DNA of 64,000 nt from Heterostelium album PN500 (GCF_000004825.1 NW_008805071.1:744001-808000), one strand, 5' to 3'. Counted from the stretch's first letter, positions 1-11,210 are shown. Made by a program: numbers and translations. The notes: generated by a model not told the origin, from the sequence alone.

Positions 1-343
1 ATTCAATCAATCAAATCAATCAATCTTTCAATCATTTTAGTTATTCCAACAATTTTGTCATTAATTTAAAAGTTCCATGATAATTTTGAAATAAACATTT
101 ATATTTTTTTAATCAAATAAGTAAAGAATGACACATCTAGTTGTCCAAGATAGTCATATGACATGATTATGCAAAATCATATATGATTTCCTTTTATAGA
201 TTTAAACCAGCAATTTTATTTTTTGAGAAATTTCACAAAAGATATTTTTTTTTGTTTAAGCAAATGATAAAGTGATGGAAAATGATTAAAACGATAGTTA
301 ACTATAATAACTATAATAGTATAAGTTATTTCATTAGAATAAT
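1..343. other. AT-rich intergenic sequence
   Basis: There is no open frame of note. It opens with ATCA/TCAA tetranucleotide slippage and runs as AT-rich sequence up to the acetyltransferase start. It probably holds the promoter of that gene, but I see no specific element. Confidence 0.6.
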
Positions 344-889
344 ATGACAAATATTAGTATTGAAAAGGAGAATCAATCACAATTCATTGAGATTAGAGAT
401 CTTACTTTGAAGGCTTTCGATGGTGATTTAGATACTGCCAATATCATAGAGAAACTACGTGATGAAAAGAAAGATGTTTTATCATTGGTAGCGCTAGACA
501 ACGATAGATCAGTTGTAGGTCATATTATGTATAGTGAAATGCAAGTTACATTGGACGACGGCAAACGGAATATAAGAACAGTGGCGTTGGCACCGGTTTC
601 AGTTCGACCATCACTACAGAAGCAAGGCATTGGCAGACAACTGATAGAACAATCATTACGGATGCTCAAAGATCAAGGTGTGGAAGTTGTCATCGTACTT
701 GGTCACCCGACTTACTACCCGAAATTTGGATTCAGCGCAGAGTTAATCAAACATTTAACAGCACCTTTCGCAGGTGAGTCTCTCATGGCATTGGAGCTGA
801 AAGAAGGCTCACTAAAATCAACGAATGGCACTGTTCGATATGCGGATGCATTTGGAATCGATCACTCTAAACCTGCGGAATCGCACTGA
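344..889 (+). CDS. GNAT-family N-acetyltransferase
   Basis: Single-exon 181-residue protein. The centre holds the GNAT acetyl-CoA loop (VRPSLQKQGIGRQLIEQSL, about residues 86-104, of the Q/RxxGxG/A type). It is followed by a beta-strand and the segment HPTYYPKFGFS, typical of the small bacterial-type YhbS-like (COG3153) acetyltransferases. The family transfers acetyl from acetyl-CoA to an amine; the substrate cannot be read from the sequence. There is no signal peptide or membrane segment, so a cytosolic enzyme is likely. The absence of introns and the bacterial flavour of the family leave old horizontal transfer possible, but composition does not prove it. The start is the first ATG of the frame after an AT-rich leader. 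The family call is firm, the substrate unknown. Confidence 0.85.
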   Translation: MTNISIEKENQSQFIEIRDLTLKAFDGDLDTANIIEKLRDEKKDVLSLVALDNDRSVVGHIMYSEMQVTLDDGKRNIRTVALAPVSVRPSLQKQGIGRQLIEQSLRMLKDQGVEVVIVLGHPTYYPKFGFSAELIKHLTAPFAGESLMALELKEGSLKSTNGTVRYADAFGIDHSKPAESH

Positions 890-1121
890 CTTAAATGATA
901 CCGTTGCAAAAATAAAATCAAAAATAAAAATAGATCCCAAAACAACAGAGGTTCCAGTCTTGCCATTAATTCATTCATTTATTTTTTTAACCAAAAGGTG
1001 ATTATTTTTAAATAATGGAACTTCTAAAAAAGAATATCTACAACCTTCCCTCAAAACCCAAATCTTAAAACTTTTTTATTTAAAAATACAATACAATAAT
1101 TTGTATATTCAACCTTAAATA

Positions 1122-1857
1122 ATGTATATTCAAAATAATAGGAATAAGATAAATTTAGGTTTTCTATTATTTTTATTGGTTATATTAACTTTAAATATCA
1201 AGATTATTGATGGACATCAATGTCAAAGAGATTGGTTGTTGACAAAAGATCAACAATCGGTCGATTTTTGGGTGACAATTAAGCTTCCTGGTTTCATGGA
1301 CCTCTATCTATATCATGATTCATTGATGGATTCACCAATGTTTTTAGTAAGATTAAAGATAGTTAATAGTCTGGAAATATATTTTTTTAAATTTTTTATT
1401 ATTTTATATATAGCAAGGATTAAGCAAAAAAAAACATTTCAAATTAATATTCACCACTAAAAACCAAAATATAAATTTAAATAGTTGATGAAAAGATTTA
1501 TTTTCTAAGTTATTTAAACCCAGATATCGATCGTGGAACAGTTGCATCTATATCTGGTTCAAAGAGATTCAATACGATTGATAGTACTACTCAAACCATT
1601 CAAGCAACCGATAATTTCAAATTCCATTTATTTGCTCAACCCTTTACTAATCAGATAAGTTCTATTTGGAACAATTTATTCCAAACGGATTGTAAACACC
1701 AACCATGCCTCCCATTTCCAAAGAAGGGATAAAGTCCCGATTTGACTATTTCCACTTGGACAACTGCAGATGCAAAAGTTGGTTTTCAAAAAATGAAAAA
1801 TAATCCTAATAATAATAACAGATAGAACTTCAAAGTTCATCCTCATTTTACACCAAA
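1122..1857 (+). pseudogene. Decayed DNase II-like gene, internally deleted copy
   Basis: This segment parallels the intact DNase II-like gene that starts at 2632. Bases 1180-1350 match its first exon (signal peptide, then the VDFWVTIKLPG segment), including the splice donor. From about 1480 the sequence jumps to the start of its fourth exon (LNPDIDRGTVAS), and from about 1800 to the final codons and 3' flank (ATCCTAATAATAATAA, then TAGAACTTCAAAG). The equivalents of exons 2 and 3, which carry the first catalytic motif, are missing, as are most of exons 4 and 5. The exon 4-like part also carries an in-frame stop near 1728. No enzyme can be made. It is a tandem-duplicate relic of a host gene, fairly young to judge from the near-identity of the exon 1 part. 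Confidence 0.85.
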
Positions 1858-2631
1858 AATAAAAAAAATAGTAACTTTAGTGTATTTAAGTTTTTCTGTT
1901 TATCACTAAATTAGAGAAAATACAGGTAGAAAAAGCATGATTGTATAGCCATTTCTAAAAGTTCCATTGATTAAAATCCTTTTTAGGAGAGAATTTTTGT
2001 AGATTAGTCTGTAATAAATATTAAAATTAATAGACTACCATTATCTTGTATTTTTAAATCAAATTGTCTTCAAATTATTTAAAATCAAAAATAATTTTAT
2101 ATTTTTAGTGTTAAGATTATTATTATTACTATTTTTAAAATAGTAAGATTATTCTAACTTTTAAATATCAAATAAAGTAAAAAATTTGTATACTATACTA
2201 CCAATCAATTTTCATCTTTCCAATCAAATTGTTAATCACTCACATAAAATTAAAATTTAATGTTTTTGTTTTAAATTACAAGTGTTTGAATAATTTAATT
2301 AATTCTAAAACAGATGGAAAAAAATTAAAATTTGGGTCAACCACTAAAATTTTTTTAACTGTTAATTTTTTTTTGTTCACCACCCTTCAAAACTTAAGCA
2401 TTTTTAATTTTAGAAAATAAGAGACACAGTATTTCTTTTATGAGGCAAATAATGGAGTTATTTTTGGTGGTTATCATACTTCTGCAGAAGTTTTGTACCA
2501 TTTTAAAGAAATACCGTTTGTAGAAAATTTTATACACAAAAACAAACCTTCACAATTTAGTAAAAAATACTCAACAAACAATCACTATAAAAATTTTAAT
2601 CAACTCTATATACATTCATAATAAAAATAAT
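1858..2631. other. Intergenic, no supported gene
   Basis: Very AT-rich sequence between the DNase II relic and its intact neighbour. A 63-codon frame at 2229-2420 is low-complexity K/N/L/F and looks like chance. About 2430-2560 is slightly more complex but I cannot assign it. Confidence 0.5.
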
Positions 2632-4846
2632 ATGATAACTGTAAAATTGTTTTTATTTCTAATTTATATATTAACTTTAAATATCAAGATTATTGATGGA
2701 CATCAATGTCAAAGAGATTCGTTGTTGACAAATGATCAACAATCGGTCGATTTTTGGGTGACAATTAAGCTTCCTGGTTTCATGGACCTCTATCTATATC
2801 ATGATTCATTGATGGATTCACCAATGTTTTTAGTAAGATTAAAGATAGATCTATTTTTAGTAGTATTTTTACTTATATATATATAGCAAGGAAGATTCTT
2901 GAGATCAAAATTCAGTGGTTTTGGAATGACTTTGGATCAAATCAATGAAGATGAATCATCTGATTTTTTAGCATATAACAATAATTTCAATAAAAAATGG
3001 AGTTTTCAAACTATATCCGGTCCAGATGATAAATATTGGTCAATGACACACGAAAAAGGAATGATTTCATGGGTATGATATATAAAAATATTATCTATGA
3101 TTCATTAACACTGTGAAGTGTTTCTATTAAATTATTATTTTTTAATAATAAAGGGTAAGAATGATGGTTTCTGGTTACAACATTCATTGCCAAAATTCCC
3201 AAATTTAAAAGGAAACAAAAACGAAAATGGATTTGTAAAGATTGATCATTTCGATTTAATTGAAGATGTTCCCGATTACTTGGTCGATACACTAGAGTTC
3301 CTTGAATTCGCTTACAAAGGATTACCACCCAACCATATCTTCGATTCAAACCTCAGATCAAAGTCAGGTTCTCCATGTCCAAATTTAGATATCTTCAAAA
3401 AGGAAAAAATGTCCCTCCTCTCAGATATATTGAAAGAATTTCAGCTTCGACCTTCATGGGATTACAAAACTGTAGATTTGAATTATCTTTTCATGGATAT
3501 TCCAAGAGCTGACAGTTTTGCTCAACATATTGTCTGTGTATCTCTCTCATCTATTCAAAAAGGTATTTATACAATTATCCCAAATCTTTTCAAATATATT
3601 AAAAACTATAAATTTAAATAGTTGATCAAATGATTGAGTATCTAAGTTATTTAAACCCAGATATCGATCGTGGAACAGTTGCATCTAGATCTGGTTCAAA
3701 GAGATTCAAAAAGATTGATAAAATTGTAGCAACTACTCAAACCATTCAAGCAACTGATAATTTCAAATTCCATTTATCTGTTCAACCCTTTACTCATCAG
3801 ATAGGTTCTATTTGGAACAATTTGTTTAAAGAGGAGTGTAAAACTCAACCATGTCTCCCATTTCCAGAAAAGGGAAAAAGTTCTGATTTGACTATTTCCA
3901 CTTGGACAACTGCAGATGCACAATTTGGTTTCCAAAAGCAACTTGTTAAACTTGCAAAGTTTAAAACAACCTATGAAGTTTTAACAAAGACACAAGAATT
4001 CAAATGGGGGGCTGGATATGGATCGGAAATGGATCATTCAAAATTGGCTTATCTTCCACCTGGTGAGAAATATAAAGATTGGAATGTATGTTTCGGTGGA
4101 GAAAATATGTATTGTAGTAAATCAGCTTGTTATGGTTCTTTATTGGTATGTAAATAATTAAGTTTTACTTTAAAAAAGATCAAACAATATTGATTTCTAT
4201 TCAATAGTTTTGTTTCAAAAGTGATAATTTAGCTGGTGCTTTCCGTTCTATAGAGGATGATATAGAAAATTCGGGTCCTTTCCAAATGGAAGTTAATGGC
4301 AAAACAAAGAATATAGGATTCAATGCTGATAAGAATGCTCTCAATGGAAATTCGTTCGATAGGTATCGAAAATCATCTGGAAGTATAGCTGCTAATTCAC
4401 TCTTTCATTTATCATTCAACCAATGGAAGAGGCATAGAACCAAACCTACAAAAGGAGGCGAAGAATATTTTATTAAAAATAACAATTTTATTGAAGATAT
4501 ATTGCTCCACTTCTTTGGACCGAATTCCAATGTTCAAATTCAAGTCGATATCATAAAAGAAAAGAAAAATCCTCCATCAACGCCAACAAAAACAAACTCA
4601 AAGCGAAGTCTTGAAAATGGCTACAATATCAATTCAGTTGATTCTCATGATCTGAAGAGAAAAAAACACGAACCATTAGTTGAATATGATTGTGGAGATC
4701 AAGAGTCACAAGATCCCAGGGACACTGATTCCGAACCTATTTTTAATATAATTAAAATAGAGAAAAATGAGCTACCTCTAGCAAATTACATTTGCCAAAA
4801 AATAGCAAATGATCCTAATAATAATAATAATAAAAATAAAAAATAG
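2632..4846 (+). CDS. DNase II-like acid endonuclease, five exons
   Basis: Exons by frame and splice signals: 2632-2832, 2887-3072, 3154-3562, 3622-4145, 4208-4846, giving 652 residues. The N-terminus is a signal peptide (MITVKLFLFLIYILTLN...). Next come the DNase II hallmark VDFWVTIKLPG, then NDGFWLQHSLPKFPN with the first catalytic-type His at the start of exon 3, and MDHSKLAY near the end of exon 4, the second motif with the His-x-Lys pair. DNase II enzymes cut DNA at acid pH in lysosomes and phagosomes, which suits an amoeba digesting bacteria. Usual length is about 350-400 residues; here exon 5 adds a Lys/Asn-rich hydrophilic tail of about 150 residues with no recognised domain. A deleted twin lies directly upstream. 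The family call rests on motifs and their order. Confidence 0.82.
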
Positions 4847-5070
4847 AACTTCAAAAGTTTAAATTTGTTTCTACTCAATTAATCATTAATATATTTTTTA
4901 TTATTACTCCAAATGATTGGTTTTTTAATTATCGATAAAGAAATTCAAAGAAAGTATTATATTAATAATTAATTAGGTTTTTTTTAAAGAAATGAGATAG
5001 AAATAGATTTCAAAAAGATTAACTCATGATAATCAAAGTGAGACTATATTTATTTTAAAATACATTAATA

Positions 5071-5917
5071 TTAATATCCATTTGGATAGTTCTTTTCAAG
5101 TGATACAAATTGACCGGTACTTGGTTGTGGTTGATAATGTGGTTGCATTGCTGCATGTGGTGGTGGAGGTTGGTAATGTGAGTGTATAGGAGATGGTACT
5201 GCTGTTGCTGCTGGTTGTTGATAGGGATGCATGGGATATCCATGATTGGATTGTTGTTGTAGTGGCGATACTGTCATTGGGTTATAACCACCATATGGTG
5301 CTAGTGCTGGTGGTTGAGCAACTACCGGTGCTGGTGTTGGTGTAGGTGTAGCAATTACTACTGGAGCAACGGCAATTGGTTGTGCTGGAGTTGGATGATT
5401 TCTATCTTCACAGAGCAACACTACGATGTTGACCAACTGGTAGTTTCCTTCGAACCATTTCCAGAATGTCTGCAGGAAATCCTTTGCCTCTGCGATATGA
5501 ACAGTCATCGTACCGGCACCGATCGCAACCGAGAGTCCCGAAGTAAGAAAAGCCGCTGCAATACCAGTCTTTTTGATTCTGGCATAGTAAGACAAATGCA
5601 ATACAACAGCTCCATCAACTGGATCTTTCTTTACATCCAATTTGAATTTCGGTACAAAATTTATATGTAAACCTGATTTCCTTTTAAATTTATTGTTTAG
5701 TAAATAAATAGAAGAAAAGTAATATAACAAAACTAACATACTCTCCAAATATTCTTCCAGAGATAGGATCATGTTTACATAGATCAATAGAAAACTTTTG
5801 GAATGACCACCATGTCTTGATGCTCTCCATGATGACATTGGTAGGAACTGATAGACCATAGTACTTTCTCGAGTGTACAAAGTCGAAAACCGACATACCT
5901 TTATTCTCTTTAGTCAT
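5071..5917 (-). CDS. Unidentified protein with Pro/Gln/Tyr-rich tail, two exons
   Basis: Exon 1 is 5742-5917 and exon 2 is 5071-5680 (minus strand); the intron starts GTATGT and ends AAAAG, and the frame continues across it, giving 261 residues. The first 150 residues are well mixed and probably folded, with one hydrophobic stretch (TGIAAAFLTSGLSVAIGAGTM). The last 110 residues are low complexity, rich in Pro, Gln, Ala, His and Tyr (for example PYGGYNPM). I do not recognise the family. The hydrophobic stretch could be one membrane segment or a buried hairpin, and the tail resembles the Pro/Tyr-rich ends of membrane-associated dictyostelid proteins. There is no N-terminal signal peptide. The real-gene call is strong; the function is unknown. 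Confidence 0.75.
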
Positions 5918-6136
5918 TCTTTATAATTATTATTATAATTCTATTATTATTATTACTTTATTTATTTTTAGATAAAATTACAAATGTTGTTGTTTTTGAT
6001 TAGAAATCGATGAATGAATCCATCTTTAAGTAGAAGAAAAAGAAAGAAAACAGTAACATAGTTCAACTTCTATTTCTGTTGTGCATCCATTTAATGATAT
6101 CATTAATAAACTAAACTGTGTAAAGATCTGATATCA

Positions 6137-6197
6137 GCAACACCAATATTATAACGGTCATAGTGACACGAAAGAAAGCATTGCTGTAAGGTGTAGC
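6137..6197 (-). ncRNA. Candidate dictyostelid class I small RNA
   Basis: The minus strand carries the exact 11-mer CCTTACAGCAA (6191 down to 6181), the conserved motif I recall for Dictyostelium class I RNAs. Those are 42-65 nt RNAs whose 5' and 3' ends pair in a short stem next to the motif. Here the 5' segment GCTACACC (6197-6190) pairs with GGTGTTGC (6144-6137) in 7 of 8 positions, with one U-U mismatch, giving a 61-nt RNA inside the known size range. The stem overlaps the first two C of the motif, which may mean the true ends differ by a few bases. I did not find a clear upstream DUSE-type promoter element. The motif and size argue for the call; transcription is not shown. Confidence 0.55.
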
Positions 6198-7020
6198 ACC
6201 TCTATTTCGTGTTTTAGGCATACCAAAAATAAACGAAACCTGTCATTATAAGAGTGGTTATTATTAAAATAACCCTTATATTTTCTGAACAAATTTTTTT
6301 TTTTTTTTTACTAAGAGTTACATCAGGATTATTTAATAGTTTTTATTTTTTAATAATAGTTATTTTTTTTTTTATTATTAAAATAGATCTATTTTATTCT
6401 TTTCATACATTCCAAAATATAGATTGTTGTTTATTTATAAATAATTTATATAAAATGAAAATCATAAGTTGATATAGGATTCTCATTGCAATTTGAACGC
6501 GTTTAAACCTTTTAGATTTATATTTTATTGGTTATTGAACGATCTTAATATTATAAGATCTTAATATTATAAGATAGACTATCGTAACAATATTTAGTTA
6601 AACAAAGGTATTCTATGATTTTATTTCAAAGTTAGACCATCGTCGCTTTCCTAGTATTGAAACTAAGAAAAGATGATCAAAACAACACTAAGTCCCATTG
6701 TCGAAACCTTTGTTATGTTCACATCAAACTTTACAAATCAATTTCAAGATCTCAAAAGTTGTTAATATATCTTTCAACAAAAATAATTGTATTAAATAAA
6801 ACATAATCAAATCAATTATTATTAGTTTATTTACATGTTTAAATGCACTTCTCTTTATAATTATTTGTTTTTGGGGGGTTACAATAATGCTTCTGATTTT
6901 TTGATTGCATAATTCTAAGGTTGAACATAAAAAAAAAAAAAAAAAAAAAAAAGAATTTAATCTAATTAAGTTCATTTCATGAAATTGTTTTAATTTTGTT
7001 TTCATAAGATTAATTAAAGC
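6198..7020. other. Intergenic, AT-rich, with short repeats
   Basis: No supported coding gene; the open frames here are poly-Phe/Ile/Lys. It contains a doubled, near-palindromic 16-mer at 6541-6575 and a long A run at 6929-6951. It also holds a slightly GC-richer patch at 6600-6720, flanked by the 9-bp inverted repeat AACAAAGGT / ACCTTTGTT. The 3' part must contain the promoter of the molybdenum cofactor gene. Confidence 0.5.
6541..6575. repeat. Two tandem copies of a near-palindromic 16-mer
   Basis: The unit GATCTTAATATTATAA occurs twice in direct succession and is followed by GATA. Each unit is an imperfect palindrome (CTTAATATTATAAG), so the block could form a hairpin. No function can be assigned. 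Confidence 0.75.
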
Positions 7021-9092
7021 ATGACAGATATTGTTCAACAACCACAATTACAATCATGGGAGGTCGGTGTATTGACTATTAGCGATAGAGTTAGTAGACA
7101 ACAAGCAATCGATCAATCGGGACCAGAGTTGATAAAGATCATCAAAGAGCAACTCAAGGTGATCTTGGAGTCACAGTTGAATATCACTCTGAAGCTATCG
7201 GTCATCTACAAGGTGGTGCCCGACGACATCGATGCCATTCGCTCGATCGTATCGCAATGGATCGCCAAGGACTTCAGAATGATCATTACCACGGGCGGAA
7301 CGGGATTTTCACCACGTGACCAAACACCCGAGGCAATCGAACCGTTGATCAAGAAGAAGACACCGGGTATCGTTGTTGCAATGCTAAAGAGCAGTCTTGA
7401 CATCACTGCACACGCAATGCTTAGCAGACCGGTTGCCGGTATCACCGATATGTCACTGATCTTCACGCTGCCAGGCAGTGTCAAGGCGGTGCGTGAGAAC
7501 TTCATCACCATTATGCCTGCACTTCCACATGCACTGGCACTCATAGCAAGTGACCAAAAAGCATCGTTACCAGAGAGTCACCAATCAAAAGATATAAACA
7601 AACAACCAACTTCATTCTCTTCTGATGATTCATCAAAGTTTGGTGTTAGTCATACTCAAGGTGGTCATGGACATAGTCATGGTGGACATAGTCACGGACA
7701 TAGTCATAGCCATGGTCATCATACATGTGGAGGAAATAAAGATAGTGTAAGAGGATCAAAGTATCCAATGATTGACGTCGATAAAGCTGTCAGTATCATT
7801 CTGGAGCAATGTAAGGATATAAAGACAGTGGAGTCAGTTCCCATTGCTGAATCGTTGGGTATGGCATGCGCAACCTCTGTAGAATCAGTCGAACCATTCC
7901 CTCCATTTAGAGCATCTATTAAAGACGGCTATGCAGTACGTTCTGTAGATGGTGTCGGTCAGTATGTTGTGCTGGGTAGTTCGTTGGCTGGTGGTGGCGA
8001 TGCACATCGTCTTACCGAACAACAACTGAAAGCAGAGAGAAGCTGTGTGCGTATTACAACCGGTGCAATGATGCCAGAGGGTTATGATGCCGTTGTAATG
8101 GTAGAAGATACACAGATCATTACTAAAGCCACAGAATCACAATTGGAGGTGATAAATGTAGATGTTGCAGTTGCAGTTGGTCAAGACATTCGTGCAGTTG
8201 GCAGTGACATCAAAGCTGGAACAACCGTACTCAACAAAGGTGACAAGATTGGTGCTGCTGAAATTGGATTACTAGCTACACTAGGAGTAACTACTATTTC
8301 TGTTTTTAAACCACCAAAGATTACAGTAAGTAATAACATTCTATTAGAAAAGATAAGTGAATAGGTTATTAATTGATTGTTGGTTGATAGATCATTTCAA
8401 CTGGAGATGAATTGATGCCACATGATACAAAGGAAGTAAAGGAAGGATTCATAAGAGATTCTAATTCTTTGACATTGTCCTCGATTGTTAAGGAAGCCAG
8501 TCAACATTTTGGTGAGGTTGGTGCTCAAACCGTAAAGAACTATGGAATTGTTAAGGATGAATTGGAACCATTAAAAGAAGCTTTGGTAAAGTCTGCAGAG
8601 TGTTCCGATGTCATTATTACTAGTGGCGGTGTGTCTATGGGTGAACTTGATCTAGTGAAACCATTGTTGGAGAAACTCGGTAAAGTTCATTTCGGACGTG
8701 TAAATATGAAACCAGGTAAACCTTTGACTTTTGCCACCATTGAGAACGGCCAGACTGGAAAGAAGACTTTGGTTTTCGCATTGCCAGGCAATCCTGTTAG
8801 CACAATGGTTACATTCTATCTCTTTGTATTGCCAGCACTCCGTCAGATGTCAGGACATTCACAGATCAACTTGCCACTGGTCGAAACCAAGCTTGGCGAA
8901 CGTGTAAGAATGGATCCAGAGAGACCTGAATATCACCGTTGTTTTATCAGTTGGGATTTCAACCAAAGCTGCTTTGTCTCGCAAAGCACTGGATCTCAAG
9001 CATCATGTCGTTTACTCAGTATGAAGAAATCAAATGCATTACTTATACTACCAAAAAAAGAAGGTTTACGTTCGAAAAAGGAACATCTTTAA
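7021..9092 (+). CDS. Gephyrin-type molybdopterin adenylyltransferase/molybdotransferase (MogA-MoeA fusion)
   Basis: Exons 7021-8325 and 8391-9092, 668 residues. The intron begins GTAAGT and ends GATAG, and the frame runs IT|IISTGDEL. Residues 1-180 are a MogA/G domain (TTGGTGFSPRDQTPEA, and LPGSVKAVRENF), which adenylylates molybdopterin. Residues 245-668 are a MoeA/E domain (PPFRASIKDGYAV, TGAMMPEGYDAVV, ISTGDEL, PGKPLTFA, PGNPVSTMV), which inserts molybdate. The domain order G then E matches animal gephyrin rather than plant Cnx1 (E then G). The linker between them, about residues 215-240, is a Gly-His repeat tract that could bind metal. Both catalytic halves look complete. The product is cytosolic and serves molybdenum-cofactor enzymes such as sulfite oxidase and nitrate reductase types. 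Confidence 0.95.
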
Positions 9093-9208
9093 AGGCAATG
9101 GTAATAGGACCACTATAAATCAATTACAGTGGTTTTGTTTTTATTATAAATAATAGTAATTTTACAATTTACATATATTATTATAGTTTTACAATCTTAT
9201 TATTATTC

Positions 9209-11210
9209 TTAGTATATTAAAAATAACAACGGTAATATTAGGAATAAATAATAATTGGAAGGAATTAATTGACTGTCTCCATTATGATGTAATATTTGTT
9301 CATCACTTGAATACTCTGGAATTGATTTGGTTGTTGTATTTAAATCTAAAAAATATAAAATTGTTAGGTAAACTATATTATTTAATTAAAAGTTATTTTG
9401 TTTAATAGTAATACTTACATTTGTTTTGATAAATTATAATTACATCATCAGATCCACAATAATCGTTTTCTCCACTAGAAATACATTTAATTTTACATTT
9501 TGAATCATCATTTACAGTCTTTAGAGCCGACAGATCAAGTGATTCAGCACAAAGACAAGTGTTCTGGTTGGTCGTAGCAGAGTATTCATATCCTTTAGAT
9601 TTACACCATGTTCTACAACCATTCGATGTCATATTTTCAGATTTACTGGCTTGCACGAATTTATTGTACGCATTGTTGGAATCATAGCAACCAACATAAC
9701 CAGTTTTATAAATGGATAATCTATTTATACCACCGCACTTCTCAGTATTGTTACCAGCACACTGTATAGAGCAATCACTTTGGTTTAATGATTGTCCGTA
9801 ATAACCAAAGCTATTTCCACAATAACAAAGATTACCGAAAGAAGTACCAGCATACTGGAATAGTTTGCTTGAACAAAATTGAAGACATCTATGGTTTGTC
9901 AAATTGGTATCGACAACAACTTCTCCAGATAGATCATGAGCAACTTGATCATTAAAACAACCCATAAAATTACCAATCGGTTTGAAAGGAGTTGTAGTTG
10001 GAGGAGCGATAGTTGGAGTAGGAACTGGTGAGTCAGATGGAATCACTCCAACAGTCGAACTGAATGCTGTTGTGGTGGACACGGCAGAAGTAGAACTAGT
10101 AGAGGATGTCGAAGCAGTTGTTATAGAGGAAATGGTTGACATGGTAGAAACAGTGGAGCCAGTTGATCTCGAGGTAATAGTATTTGGAGCCTGAGTTGGT
10201 TGGTGATACTCAGTGCCGTTATAGGAAAAAGATTTATCACAACTTCCTTCACCATAGGTCTGGAGATATCCGAAATTTGGATATCTATAAATAAAGAATC
10301 TACTTTCAAACAAAAAGTAATATCCTCTACATGCGGTACCAATTGGTGATGTAAATCTGTAGATACCTTTGCTTCTGGTACCCAAGTCAAGCTGGAGAGG
10401 TATCTTCTTTCCGTCGATGACAATAGAGGCGGATCTTGGAGCATGTTCGGAATACCAAGAAACCATGAAGATAGTATATTTTGTATCCATAAAGATATGT
10501 GATCCCGAATGGATTGGAAAAGAGATATTAAAACATAGAGCCTCTCCAAAATCCTGAGTCCAATAGGTATGGTAGGTACTAGAATAGCTGGTTCCATAAC
10601 CAACACCTCCGACTCGTGATACTCTCGACATGATATTTGCTCTATGTCCATCTCCACTACCATCGGGTGCACAATAAGTAGAATAAGGGTCACCACTTCC
10701 AGAATCACAAATCCATTGATTATTTGTATCGAGCGGAGACAGCAAACCAGCTGCAATATTCTCACTTGCCAGAGGAGAACATTGGTAGTAATTTTGGATT
10801 CTTTGAAATGTATCAGTACCATCACATGAAGGATGAGAAAAACAATTATTATCTGCCATATCAACGGAATGTGATAATGATGATAAACCAAGTGTATTCT
10901 CCCAATATAGAGGAGGAACAGCAGGATAATTATTTGGATCTAGAATTCCAGAATTTTGCATTCTAGTATATTTTTGTAAATATATCAATGGATCTAGAAA
11001 GAATTTTTTAATATTAATTTATAATCTCTATCAAATTATATTGTTTCAATTAAAAAAATTACCAATTCTAACAGCATTTACTAATAAAAAACTAGCTCTC
11101 GATTGCCATACTGGATTACCAAGTAGATCTGGCTCTCCATATCCATTTATCAGTTCAGAGGAAGAGATAATAAATAATAATGTACATAGAATAAGTTTTT
11201 CACTATTCAT
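9209..11210 (-). CDS. Secreted or GPI-anchored CAP (SCP/PR-1) domain protein with two WSC-like domains
   Basis: Three exons on the minus strand: 11063-11210, 9419-10993 and 9209-9345, giving 619 residues. Exon 1 encodes a signal peptide (MNSEKLILCTLLFIISSS). Exon 2 opens with a CAP domain (LSHSVDMADNNC, SENIAAG, GHRANIMS and VGYGTSY), then a Ser/Thr tract. Two Cys-rich WSC-like modules follow, each with about eight Cys (GCFNDQ...CYCGNSFG...CGG and GCYDSNN...CLCAES...CGS). Exon 3 is easily missed: after the strong donor GTAAGTATT it adds 45 residues ending in a hydrophobic run (YYLFLILPLLFLIY), as expected for a GPI signal or a terminal membrane anchor. CAP domains bind sterols or lipids in several families and WSC modules bind carbohydrate, so a coat or cell-wall role is plausible. 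Confidence 0.85.

Noticed and set aside
2229-2420. 63-codon open frame upstream of the DNase II-like gene
   Set aside because: Low-complexity Lys/Asn/Leu/Phe composition, no splice or family support, and base composition the same as the intergenic DNA.
6254-6472. 72-codon open frame rich in Phe and Ile
   Set aside because: It is simply a translation of T-rich sequence; no coding signature.
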